64,000 nt of DNA, from assembly GCA_019096155.1 (NCBI GenBank), contig JAHCVI010000001.1:4092001-4156000 (forward strand), written 5' to 3'. Below are positions 55,253-64,000 of this stretch, in pieces (the first letter of the stretch is position 1; every line of letters starts with the position of its first letter). Below the pieces are notes generated by a model, which was not told where the DNA came from, made no database searches, and worked only from the letters and a program-made list of their open reading frames with translations. The stretch is from Staphylotrichum longicolle (lineage: Eukaryota > Ascomycota > Sordariomycetes > Sordariales > Chaetomiaceae). The position numbers and the translations under genes were made by a program.

Positions 55253-56344
55253 ATGGCGGACGGAGAGCCACGGCCCGACGATGCCGGCCATGGTAGCGAC
55301 TCGAGCACCGTCCCGTCCCCGCCGCCGCCGCCCGTCCCGGCTGCCGACCCTAGACTGCAGCATGTCACGAGCCCCGAACACGACGTCTCGTCGCCGACTC
55401 TCGTAGCACAGGTCGACGACATCTTCAAGATCTCCCCCCAGGCCGCCCTCAGGCTTCTTAGTGCGGGCATCGAGGCCCTGGTCGGCATGACAGGAGACGT
55501 CCCGCCCACGCCGCCGCCGAGAAGCCCAACACTACCGCACATGAAGGGAATGGAGGCCGAGAAAAAGAGTATCCAGCGATCCAACTCGGAGAAGAATCTT
55601 GCTCGACTTGCGCAGCGAGGGAGCGCATCAAACTCGCCCATGCCGGGCCGGTCACCGCTCCAAAAAGCACACTCGGCCTCCCAGCCGGCAGCAGAAGAGC
55701 CGCCACCCTCGGCGCAGTCCCAAGACATCGACGGGGTACACCTACGGGCGCCTAACCCTTCTCAGACCCCACCTTCCGACGCCGTACGATCCCCGCAGCC
55801 GCTCGCGCCGTACATCATTGTGGGCGACAACTCGCAGCCGCTTAACCTGCAGCACAGCGCCATCACCCGCAAGTTCTACTGCCGCGTCCCGCCCCCCATC
55901 TCCATCACCGAGTACCTCCTGCGCATCCACCACTACTGCCCCATGTCGACGGGCGTCTATCTGGCCACCTCCCTCTACATCCACCGCCTGGCCGTCCTGG
56001 AGAGGGCCATCGTCGTGACCAAGCGCAACGCCCACCGCCTGCTGCTCGCGGGGCTGCGCGTGGCCATGAAGGCGCTCGAGGACCTGAGTTATCCGCACGC
56101 GAGATTTTCGAGGGTGGGGGGCGTGAGCGAGAGGGAGCTGGCGAGGCTGGAGATTAGTTTTTGCTTCCTGACCGGGTTCGAGCTGGCCGTGAACGTGCCC
56201 GTGCTGAGCCAGCACTGGGAGCTGCTGAGGCGCGGGACAGAGTGCTGGAATGTGCTGGATGAGGCGCTGCATCATGATCATGGGGTCCCGTTTGTGCAGC
56301 TGGGGAAACCGCCCGGCGGGAGCGGCGTTAGGGCGCAGGCGTAG
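55253..56344 (+). CDS. Pho80-type cyclin (PREG-like)
   Basis: A single long exon. I place the start at the ATG at 55253 (363 residues), but the same frame is open upstream to 55106 with coding-like content (PEYRFSDDPVPTENFPRHPG and VSQVISRLNKSRTAFE). The true protein probably starts earlier through a splice I could not fix. A Pro/Ser-rich, low-complexity first half (VPSPPPPPVPAAD; VPPTPPPRSPTLP) precedes the cyclin box at residues about 210-330: FYCRVPPPISITEYLLRIHH, STGVYLATSLYIHRL, ITGFELAVNV-like near the end. These match the cyclin PHO80-like family, regulatory subunits of cyclin-dependent kinases such as Pho85 that control phosphate response and related processes. No intron is needed inside the box. 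Confidence 0.82.
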   Translation: MADGEPRPDDAGHGSDSSTVPSPPPPPVPAADPRLQHVTSPEHDVSSPTLVAQVDDIFKISPQAALRLLSAGIEALVGMTGDVPPTPPPRSPTLPHMKGMEAEKKSIQRSNSEKNLARLAQRGSASNSPMPGRSPLQKAHSASQPAAEEPPPSAQSQDIDGVHLRAPNPSQTPPSDAVRSPQPLAPYIIVGDNSQPLNLQHSAITRKFYCRVPPPISITEYLLRIHHYCPMSTGVYLATSLYIHRLAVLERAIVVTKRNAHRLLLAGLRVAMKALEDLSYPHARFSRVGGVSERELARLEISFCFLTGFELAVNVPVLSQHWELLRRGTECWNVLDEALHHDHGVPFVQLGKPPGGSGVRAQA

Positions 56345-56962
56345 CGTCTGCATGCAAGTGATACCATTTTGTTTGATCTGCTGGACGTGTCTTGTGCGAA
56401 CCTATGGGGGTAACGTTGTGGTGTTGTGGTGTTCAGGGGTATCGAGGACCGAGCAACAAACAGATCTTGCATCGCAACGGCTTGCCAATCGTGTCTGGCT
56501 TGCCAACCGTCGGTGTTCCACCCGTGCGACACTCTTCTGTCACCCAACGCTCTGCATAAAGTCCTCGACGTTTTGGACCATCTTCTGGTTTCCCGAGTCT
56601 TCCACTGCGTATCGCAAACGGCCATCACATTATCAATGGCATCTTGCAGTGCACTTCAGCGACGCCGTCCGCAGCACGTTCTTGGTTGCCTGCCCTTCCA
56701 GTGGGATCTGGCTGAGCCCGTTAAACACCCGCTGACCCAGGGACTGGGGAGTTCGATCAGCAGCCAGTGTGGTCCGCGGTTATCGGGGTTCTCGAGGTGT
56801 AACCCTTCTGAGAGGTGTCCGCGTTGAACAGAGTCGGAATTTGCGTAACGACGGCATTTTGCTGCCCGAGTGCGGGGGCTTAAACCGTCGTGAGGCAAAA
56901 ACGCACCTTTTTCTTGCTCTGCTGTCTCTTCTTTGCAGTTTGCGCCACGCCGTTCATTCAAG
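56345..56962. other. Intergenic between the cyclin and HET genes, no gene seen
   Basis: 3' region of the cyclin gene and 5' region of the HET gene. No domain-bearing frame. Confidence 0.5.
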
Positions 56963-59749
56963 ATGAAACTGAGACTGCGGATCCTGAGGGAGGATGGGAC
57001 AGTTTCGCGTTTTCTTTGGGATCCTGAAGAAGAAACCGACAAGCCGCGGTTCACAATCGGCCAGCTTCTTGAACAGTTGGATCGCAAGGTTGGGCTCCTA
57101 TCCTTGAGCAATCCAAAAAACCTTTACGACTTCGTGATTGAGGTCAACGGTTCTGTATGCCCAGACCATGGTAACGCCGCAAGATTGCTCAAAGAGGGAG
57201 ACGAAGTCACGTAAGTGCCCTCTGAGAGACGCTTTTGTCGGAGCAAGAAAGGAGAAGGGGTTGTTCACGCAGCGTCCTTGCAATCACTAGAATCCACCTT
57301 CGAGGACACCATCAGAACCCGGTGGACGACAGAAATAATGAGAACAGATCCGATGGCGAGAGCGACAGCCAGGAGCCTGGTCCAAAAATACCATATCTCT
57401 CCACCTCAAATGCATCGGGGACAGGGCGGACGACGGGTAATAGCGACCGATTTGGTTTCTTGCGTCGCCACCCTCGAGGTCAAGTCGCAATGAACTACCA
57501 CCACGACCACCTTCTTCACCAAAGATGGCCTTCTACCGACCGTCCACGACTTAGGATCAGTGATTGTCAGGATTGCCGGAACAATGGTAGATTGGGCTCT
57601 GCCAATATCCAACAAGTCGAAGCTTTTGCAGATGAGTGCTTTTATTGTCGCATCATCCTCCAAGTCATCAAGTTGCACGGGGTGTCCGACCTTCGAGTTT
57701 TTTCTTGGTCCCAGGATCCATGGTACAGTTTTGGTATATCATGCAATCTTCACGATTCTGTCGGTCTCTGGGGGGCTCGAAATTGCTCTCTCGAACTTTT
57801 TGTTCCAGATGGTATGTCTATCTGTTTCCCGCCATCATTCGAAACTGGGACACTCATTAGCGTAAGTGGTTTACTGATATGAACAAGAGCAATGGAGTGT
57901 TCACGGCGATGTCCCGGTTCGCGGGGCCACCGGCACAGGTACAGGACGAGAAGAAGTGTTCTTGAAAGCGCTTTCTTGGATCCAGGAATGTCTTGACTCC
58001 CACAAGCGGTGTGGGAACAACGCCAAACCGCCTTTGCCTCGACGGGTCCTCGACGTCGGAACGCCAGACGCTGGAGAGTCGTTGTGCTTACGGGAGACTA
58101 GCCACGAGTTTGGACGCTACGTGTGTCTCAGCCATTGCTGGGGCGACTCGGTTTACTTGGCCAAGACCACAAGTCTCTCGCTCGAGCAGAACAAAGCCAA
58201 CATTGCGTGGGACAGCCTACCCAAGACCTTCCAAGATGCGATCGTGTTTACCCGATGGCTCGAGATACGGTACTTGTGGATCGACTCACTTTGCATCGTT
58301 CAGGACAGCGAGGAGGATTGGCAGGAGGAGTCGGTGAAGATGGTTGACATTTACCGCAACTCGTTCTTGACTCTCGCGGCAACGGCCTCTTCCAGTGACG
58401 AAGGAGGTCTCTTCTACGCCCAAACACCAGAAAACCAAACCCAGAGACTCTTCGGCAACGGCCCAGACGGGAAGCCATTCAACTTGTACTTCCGCCGACG
58501 AATCCGCCATCTCACGATGGGGCCTTCGCTCCACGATCAAGAGGAGGTCATCGAAGATGTCCCTCTCCTCACCCGTGCCTGGGCGTACCAGGAGATTCTC
58601 CTCTCGCCAAGGGTTCTTCATTTTGGCAAGCGGGAGCTGGGTTGGGAATGTATGGAACACACGGCTTGTGAATGCAGCGAGCTTCAGAATCGAAAACCGA
58701 CCGATCGGGTGTATGAATGTCACAAAATCCAACACAGCCAGTCGTTGGAGAACCTCCCTAACGACCAGTCGCTGCATTCGCGATGGAGAAGAATGGTTGA
58801 AGAGTATTCGGGCCTCAGACTCACGGTTGCAAGCGACAAGCTCCCGGCGCTGTCTGGACTTGCGAAGCAGATGCAGCGCCACAGGCCCGGGGATCGATAT
58901 CTTGCGGGCTTGTGGGCTCGAACTTTGTTTACGGATTTGATCTGGGTCTCCCGATCGATACGGGGAGAAGGGTCCACGCCCACCGATGTGAATGCTGGTG
59001 AGTTATCCGGAATCTCAAGCAAATGGCGCGCTCCAACCTGGTCCTGGGCCAACATCGAAAATCCCGTTACATACCAGATGTGCGATGTCCCGAAGGCGGT
59101 TTATGCTAGCCTTGTGGATGCGAGAGTAGTGCCCGCTCCCCTAAGCGACGAGACCGGTCAACTGACAAGCGCTGAGATTGATCTCGAAGGAAGGTTGCTA
59201 CCCGGGATGGTAAGCAATCACCATACTCCTTTGTCTCCTGCACCTGTGTGTTTCTCTTTCGGATCTGTGTGTTCTCTTGCGGAAGGTCTAAATATGGATG
59301 GCTAAACAAAGGCAAAGTTGTACGACCATTTGATCCCAGACTCCGATACTATAATGCGCTGCGTCAAAATTGGGTCGACGGATGCCACCCCGATACACCC
59401 CTGGATGGACGTGTGGTGTTGGCCCCAAGCACACCCCCCAATCTCTTCTCGGAATGAATTGATGCCCTGGGAAAGGTGGGATGCACAGGGTTCATATCTT
59501 TATCGCGACAGGCCGTCGTGTATTGTTCCCGACGGGGACACGAACATCCTTTGCCTGCCGGTCTCAGCAACTCTAACCTTGTGGGATCCTGCAACAATAA
59601 CCGATCACTACTTACTTCTCACTATAGGGGCAACAGGGCGAGAAGGAAAAGCAAGATTCCAGAGAGTTGGTCTGGCAAGCGCGCCTCGAAAGGCGGAGGA
59701 GGAGTTCCCATATGAGCATTGGCCTATGACTCGCTTCACCTTGATTTGA
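56963..59749 (+). CDS. HET-domain protein with ubiquitin-like (coilin-N-like) N-terminus, four exons
   Basis: Exons are 56963-57210, 57291-57811, 57888-59209 and 59312-59749, giving 842 residues. Donors are GTAAGT, GTATGT and GTAAGC; acceptors and phases all agree; branch site GGCTAAAC lies in intron 3. The first 85 residues (MKLRLRILREDGTVSRFLW, FTIGQLLEQLDRKVGL, DFVIEVNGSVCPDHG, LLKEGDEVT) have the beta-grasp pattern seen in the fungal coilin-N-like ubiquitin-like domain. A polar linker follows. The HET module runs from CFYCRIILQVI near residue 195 through RYVCLSHCWGDS, FQDAIVFTRWLEIRYLWID, ESVKMVDIYRNSFLTLAATA and LLTRAWAYQEILLSPRVLHF. HET proteins trigger incompatibility cell death. An internal ATG at 57491 could start a HET-only form. 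It is intact, unlike the HET gene at 27.8 kb. Confidence 0.82.
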
Positions 59750-60483
59750 CTTGCAATCATTCATTTATTTCCAACTAGCCAGGCATCTACAGAAAGTCTT
59801 TCGCGGGAAACGAGAAGAGTACAAAGGGTATCCAGCCGGTTGTTTTATATCCAGGCTTCAGAGTTGTACCTTCTGCGCAGCAGTGGAGGTCCGGACTCTC
59901 CAACGCAACTCCCAGACGGGGACGGGCTCAAATATGCTATCACCTATCACACCTGTCATTGTCTCATGTCGTCAGTTAGTTTTGATATCGAAGAAGCCAG
60001 CTCACCTCCAGTCGAAGTTGAGCAGTCTTGGCCAAGGAGCAGAGGATCCTGACTCGAGCTCTCGCGAGCGTCAGGCGTCAGCTCTGGACTCGGCCGCGTC
60101 GAAGGGTGACACAGTCCATGAGAGCGTAGTCATCTGCCGGGAGTTCATAAACCTGTGTACCCGTCGGACCGGAACGGATAACCTGCCGCTCTTCCACTGA
60201 GCCCGAGCGACCGTGCAGTCAGGTGGTACCGTGGGATTCGTGTGTTGGAGGAGGCATACTTTGACTGACGCTTATTACTGGGACAGGAATTCCGCTGAAA
60301 AACACCTCTTTGTTGGCAGAAAGCGTGTCGACTGTTACTCGGACGGAACCCCTTACAATCTCAACTCCCTCAACTCTTGAGTTCTTGGTGTCGATAACGA
60401 ACAATAAATGATGGGTACACCAACTTCCAACAACAACAATGATTGTTAACGATCTTAAAGTGATACCCCTTGTCTACGTATCG
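59750..60483. other. Intergenic, no gene seen
   Basis: Convergent 3' regions of the HET and F-box genes. The frames present lack domains. Confidence 0.55.
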
Positions 60484-62493
60484 TCAATCATCCGAGAGCG
60501 GAACACTCGCCCACTCATGCAACCAAAACCCCCCCATCGCCGGCCACAACCTGTTCCACAGCAACCTACACTCCTCATCCAGCTCCTCCATCCCAGCTTG
60601 GCTATCCAACATCGACAACACGTCCATCGTGGCAACCCCCCTCACCTTCACTCCCCCCTCCTCGCTCCCCTCGACTTCCTCACACACCCAGCTCTCTCCA
60701 ACCCAGTCCGCGACGTTGTGATAAGCCCTCCTCAACCGATCCAACATCCCCGACGGCACCTCCGGCCTCAGCCGCAACCGCTCCAACCTCTTGTCTCCGC
60801 CGTTCACCACCTCAAAGATAGTCCTTGCCAGCGCACGGTCAACGGCGCAGTTCATCCACACCTGGCGCACCGTCTCGGCCTCGTTCCCGTCCACGTCGGG
60901 GCTCATGGACGCGGGGAGGCGGCAGTCGAGGTGGAGCGTGGCGCGGCGGAGGTTGCGCAGCTGGCGCAGCGCGCGGTAGGCGGCGACTTCGGGCCGGCGG
61001 CCGTGGTGGCGGTGGATGCGGAGGGTGAGGGTGGTGAGGTGCGGGCAGTGGGCTGCCAGGGCGTGGATGAGGGGCGTGTGCTCGGGGTGTGGTCTTGAGA
61101 CGGCAGCGGGGACGTTGGGGTCGTCGGGGGCGGGGTTGTCGTTGTTGTCGTTGCGAAAAAATCTGGGAGTGAGAAGGGCATCTGACGTGTTGTCCGTCTG
61201 GTTGGGGAGGAGAAAGAGTTTGCGCAGGGCTGGGCCGTGGCGGTGGAGGATTGCGTCGACGGTGGCGGCGCCGAAATAACCGGTGAGGCGGAGGGAGCGG
61301 AGAGGGGGCAGGGCTTGGAGGAGGAGGCTGGTTGGGTGGTCGCTGGCTTGATGGCCGAGTACGACCGCGTTTCTTTGAGGGTTATAGGGGAACGAGATGG
61401 ACAGGGCGAGGGCCTGGAGGGAGCGGAGTCTGTTGTCAGCGGCTAGGGCGGTGAGGGCGTTGATGGTTGCGACGGAGTTGATGCGGAGGTCCAGACGGCG
61501 GAGGAGGGTCAAGTCGGTGCGGTTATTCCACGCATTGACGCCTGGGCTCGCAAAGGGATCCGAGAGAACCAGCGACTCGAGACGGCCTTTGGCGGGCTGG
61601 GTGGGCGGTTGCCGTGCTGAGTCGGCAGTGCCAGGGCCCGCGTAGAAGCCTTGCCACGGTTTTTGAGGCGCATGGATGGACTCAAGCAGCGCAAGGCAGC
61701 CTCCGCGGGTGTAAACGCCAATCCGTACACGTCTCAAACCCGGGGCGCTCCCCATTATCATGTGGTCCAAGGCTTCGAGGTTGAAGCTGCCGGCTCCGCA
61801 TGTTGCGTGGATGCTGTACAGGCAAGGTGACGTCGCAAGCGCAAGCTCATCAGGATCGATGTCGGGGAGCTGGTTCCGCTCGTGATAGAGGCTGCGGAGA
61901 CTGAAGGCACGCACATGGAGGCGGCTCCGTCGGTGATGCCGATGCAGTGCCGCGAGGACGCACGCTGGTAGGTGTTGAGCACAGCTATACACAAAGTCCT
62001 TAAGCCCGGTCAGCCGGCGGAGGAAGCGTGCAAAGGGGAGCCAGGCCTCGTGTTGTGCGTGTTTGTGCCGGGGTGTCAGGGCAGGCTCGCTTGATGAGAA
62101 CGAAACATCTTCTGTTTCTCCGTCGCTATCGCTGTCGCTGTCGCCGTCGCCGTCCATCTGCTCCTTGTCGCGGATAGCTCCCCAGTGATAGGGGTTGGAC
62201 TCGTCCCCATCGGGCATGAATCCCACAACAACAACCCGTCGCACATGGCGAAACCGATCGCCACAGCCAAGAACAGCGATACACTTTTGCAACTCGTCAT
62301 GCAGCTTCTCTTTGCTGTGTATTGCAAATCTCAGGCGGGGGAATCGTTGTGGTGTCGACGCCAGGCAACAGAGTCTGCTGGCCAGCGACAAGGACGATAA
62401 ACTGCGTCTCGGCACATATTCGCAGATGTTCTCCAAAAGGTGAAGAGGTAATGTTTCCAGTGGCGGAGGAGCATTGGGAGTTGGCGAGTCCAT
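60484..62493 (-). CDS. F-box protein, large, with acidic tract
   Basis: One exon, 669 residues, ATG at 62493. The F-box lies at residues about 12-55 (LETLPLHLLENICEYVPRRS, LSLASRLCCLA). A strongly acidic tract of alternating Asp/Ser (DGDGDSDSDSDGETED) lies near residue 120. The rest has leucine-rich strands (LTLLRRLDLRIN, LRSLQALALSISFP, LRSLRLTGYFG, LTTLTLRIHRHH). It is presumably an SCF substrate-recognition subunit with unknown target. It differs from the F-box protein at 40922-42364 in length and lacks obvious sequence similarity to it beyond the F-box. Several + strand frames (60439-61645) are antisense shadows. Confidence 0.8.
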   Translation of the reverse strand: MDSPTPNAPPPLETLPLHLLENICEYVPRRSLSSLSLASRLCCLASTPQRFPRLRFAIHSKEKLHDELQKCIAVLGCGDRFRHVRRVVVVGFMPDGDESNPYHWGAIRDKEQMDGDGDSDSDSDGETEDVSFSSSEPALTPRHKHAQHEAWLPFARFLRRLTGLKDFVYSCAQHLPACVLAALHRHHRRSRLHVRAFSLRSLYHERNQLPDIDPDELALATSPCLYSIHATCGAGSFNLEALDHMIMGSAPGLRRVRIGVYTRGGCLALLESIHAPQKPWQGFYAGPGTADSARQPPTQPAKGRLESLVLSDPFASPGVNAWNNRTDLTLLRRLDLRINSVATINALTALAADNRLRSLQALALSISFPYNPQRNAVVLGHQASDHPTSLLLQALPPLRSLRLTGYFGAATVDAILHRHGPALRKLFLLPNQTDNTSDALLTPRFFRNDNNDNPAPDDPNVPAAVSRPHPEHTPLIHALAAHCPHLTTLTLRIHRHHGRRPEVAAYRALRQLRNLRRATLHLDCRLPASMSPDVDGNEAETVRQVWMNCAVDRALARTIFEVVNGGDKRLERLRLRPEVPSGMLDRLRRAYHNVADWVGESWVCEEVEGSEEGGVKVRGVATMDVLSMLDSQAGMEELDEECRLLWNRLWPAMGGFWLHEWASVPLSDD

Positions 62494-62809
62494 GGCTGTG
62501 TCGAGACTGAAATGCGGAGCAGGAAAGATTTATGGAAAGTGAGGACGCCACTAGTGTTGAGGACGGCACTGTTTACTCCTCTCCACGTTCCATTAATCTT
62601 GGTTCTTCTCCTCGGTTCTCCGCAACCCGGACCACTCAGGGGTCTCCTCAACTTCAGTATCACCCGCACACTTCAAGGCCAAAGTCCCACTCCACATGAT
62701 TGAAAAAGATTCAAAGCTTTGCCGCTTAACCACTAAACTGCGTACTAACCTCCAGGTATGTACATACAACAAGACTACCTCTCAGGGGGGGTTCTTGCAC
62801 CATTGTGAC
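62494..62809. other. Short intergenic region
   Basis: 316 bp between the F-box and ThDP-enzyme genes. A C-rich promoter-like stretch. No gene seen. Confidence 0.5.
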
Positions 62810-64000
62810 TTAGCAGCCTAATGTCACCTTGCAGTCAACCACCGCCGACTGGCCCCCTTGGACGGCCTCGATGGCCTCCTTGAGCACCTTGTCCAGCTCC
62901 GCCGCCTTGTCGACCTTGGCGGCAAAGAGGTCGCCTCCGGCGGCGGCCTTGGCAATGCCGCTGAAGTCGGGCACAGGGGCAAACGAGATGTTGATCTCCT
63001 CGTTTGTCGCGTTCGCACCCAGGCCGTCGGGGTGGACGAGCAGCAGCGACTTGCGGGGAGCATTCCAGCCTGCAGGAAAGTTAGCAACTCTTGCTCGAAA
63101 TCATACAAGAGTAGCGCAGAACACGACTTACCCTTGTTGTTCAGGACGATGGTCAGCACGGGGATGTTGTACCGCTTCGAGATCCAGTACACGCTGCCGG
63201 GCACCGAGAAGAGGAAGGTGCCGTCGCCGACGATCTGCACGACGAACTTGCCCTTCTCGCCCTTGAGCTGGCCCTCGTACTCGGAGGCGAGCTTCATGCC
63301 GAGGGCGCCGCCGCCCGACCAGCCGAGGCCACCACCGCCGCAGTTGATCCACGACCCCGGGATCGTCGGCTTGATGCTGTCGTGCACAAAGAAGGTGTTG
63401 GTGACGGCCTCGATGGCCCAGAGGGTATCTTCGGGGCACAGCTCCTTGAGCCTCGCGCACAGGTGGCTCGTCCCGAACTCGCCGTTCTCGAGCGGCTGGG
63501 ACCGCACGGCAATCGTCTCCAGGCGCTGCTTGTACGACTCCTGCAGCGCCGCCCACCGCTTCTCGCTCGCCTCCCCGGAGAGCTGGGCCTTGAACTCGTC
63601 CGCCTTGAGCGCCGCGAGGATCTGCTCCACGGCCGTCTGCGCGTCGCTGCGGTACCGGTGCTGCGCCTGGATGTAGTGCAGCGGCATGACCTGCTTCAGC
63701 GGGTCGACGTCGATGTGGAACACCTTGGCGTCCTCCTTGGGCTTGCACTGCGTCGAGATCCACGGCACGTCGCAGTCCAGCACCACGATGGCGTCCGACG
63801 TCCGGATGGCGTCCTCCACACCGTACCGCAGACCCAGCCACCCCGGGTGGTCCGCGGGGAAGCACATGTCACTGCCGCCCGTATCCAGCACCCTCAACCC
63901 CTTGACTGTGTTGGCCAACTCCACCAGCAACCCGGGCACGACCTGGTTCCGGCCCGCATACCCCGTAACCAGCAGCGGCTCCTCGGCGCCCGCCAGGGCC
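62810..64000 (-). CDS. Thiamine-diphosphate-dependent decarboxylase/synthase-like enzyme (3' part; runs off right edge)
   Basis: The - strand enters the window at 64000 and reads to an intron at 63131-63070 (62 bp, GTAAGT donor, TTGCTAAC branch, CTGCAG acceptor). The last exon is 63069-62810. The stop is TAA at 62812-62810. Visible are the central domain (LLVTGYAGRNQVVPGLLVEL, AIVVLDCDVPWI, VFHIDVDPLKQ) and the C-terminal ThDP domain with GSWINCGGGGLGWSGGGALG and the cofactor motif GDGTFLFS... to NNKGWN. This matches the benzoylformate decarboxylase / acetolactate-synthase-like superfamily, not the classical yeast pyruvate decarboxylase. Substrate is not inferable. About 370 residues are present; the N-terminal domain is missing. 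Several + strand frames (62829-63676) are shadows. Confidence 0.85.

Noticed and set aside
1..64000. tRNA, rRNA or CRISPR features
   Set aside because: No cloverleaf-type box pair, rRNA-like block or regularly spaced direct repeats were recognised by eye; a covariance-model scan would be decisive for tRNAs.

Overview
This window looks like genomic DNA of a filamentous ascomycete (Pezizomycotina, probably Sordariomycetes). The evidence is: genes with short introns (about 50-105 bp) that have GTRNGT-type donors and GCTAAC/GCTAAT-like branch sites; fungal-specific families (HET domain, NACHT-WD40, FunK1-like kinase, PTH11-like membrane protein, Pho80-like cyclin); and C-to-T repeat decay of the RIP type. 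No rRNA, tRNA or CRISPR array was recognised.

The window has two halves. Positions 1 to about 35,000 form a repeat-rich accessory compartment. Its left part is a nest of mobile elements. A Ty3/Gypsy chromodomain retrotransposon (copy A, + strand, right end with LTR at 2958-3381) abuts or sits inside a second copy (copy B, - strand, LTR at 13843-14283). Two Fot1/Pogo-like DNA transposons (3642-5501 and 5635-7483), each with a TA target duplication, sit inside copy B. Copy B in turn breaks an unknown gene, called gene X here. To the right is a graveyard of genes of the kinds fungi use in self/non-self recognition and genome conflict: a NACHT-WD40 NLR-like receptor (15636-19243), a FunK1-like kinase, a dynamin-like GTPase, a HET-domain protein (27834-29909) and an HNH-type fungal protein (32480-33878). 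A second broken copy of gene X follows at about 34.2 kb. One small intron-containing gene (20595-21119) appears intact.

The decay is unusual. The A+T-rich tracts have lost nearly all CpA/TpG except in the CAA/TTG context, so in-frame stops are almost all TAG while the reading frame stays open. Other broken genes (the second Fot1 element, the 27.8 kb HET gene) lack this signature and carry small indels instead.

From about 37 kb to the end the DNA is GC-rich and ordinary, with intact genes: a Cys/His-repeat protein (four exons); a SET-domain protein with a signal peptide; an F-box/LRR-like protein; a secreted Cys-rich protein with an ARB_07466-like C-terminus; a prolidase-type Xaa-Pro peptidase; a PTH11/rhodopsin-like membrane protein; a small conserved hypothetical; a Pho80-type cyclin; an intact HET protein with an apparent ubiquitin-like N-terminus; a second F-box protein; and a thiamine-diphosphate decarboxylase/synthase-like enzyme that runs off the right edge. 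These are not an operon or an obvious biosynthetic cluster. Exon joins were deduced by eye from reading-frame phase and splice motifs.
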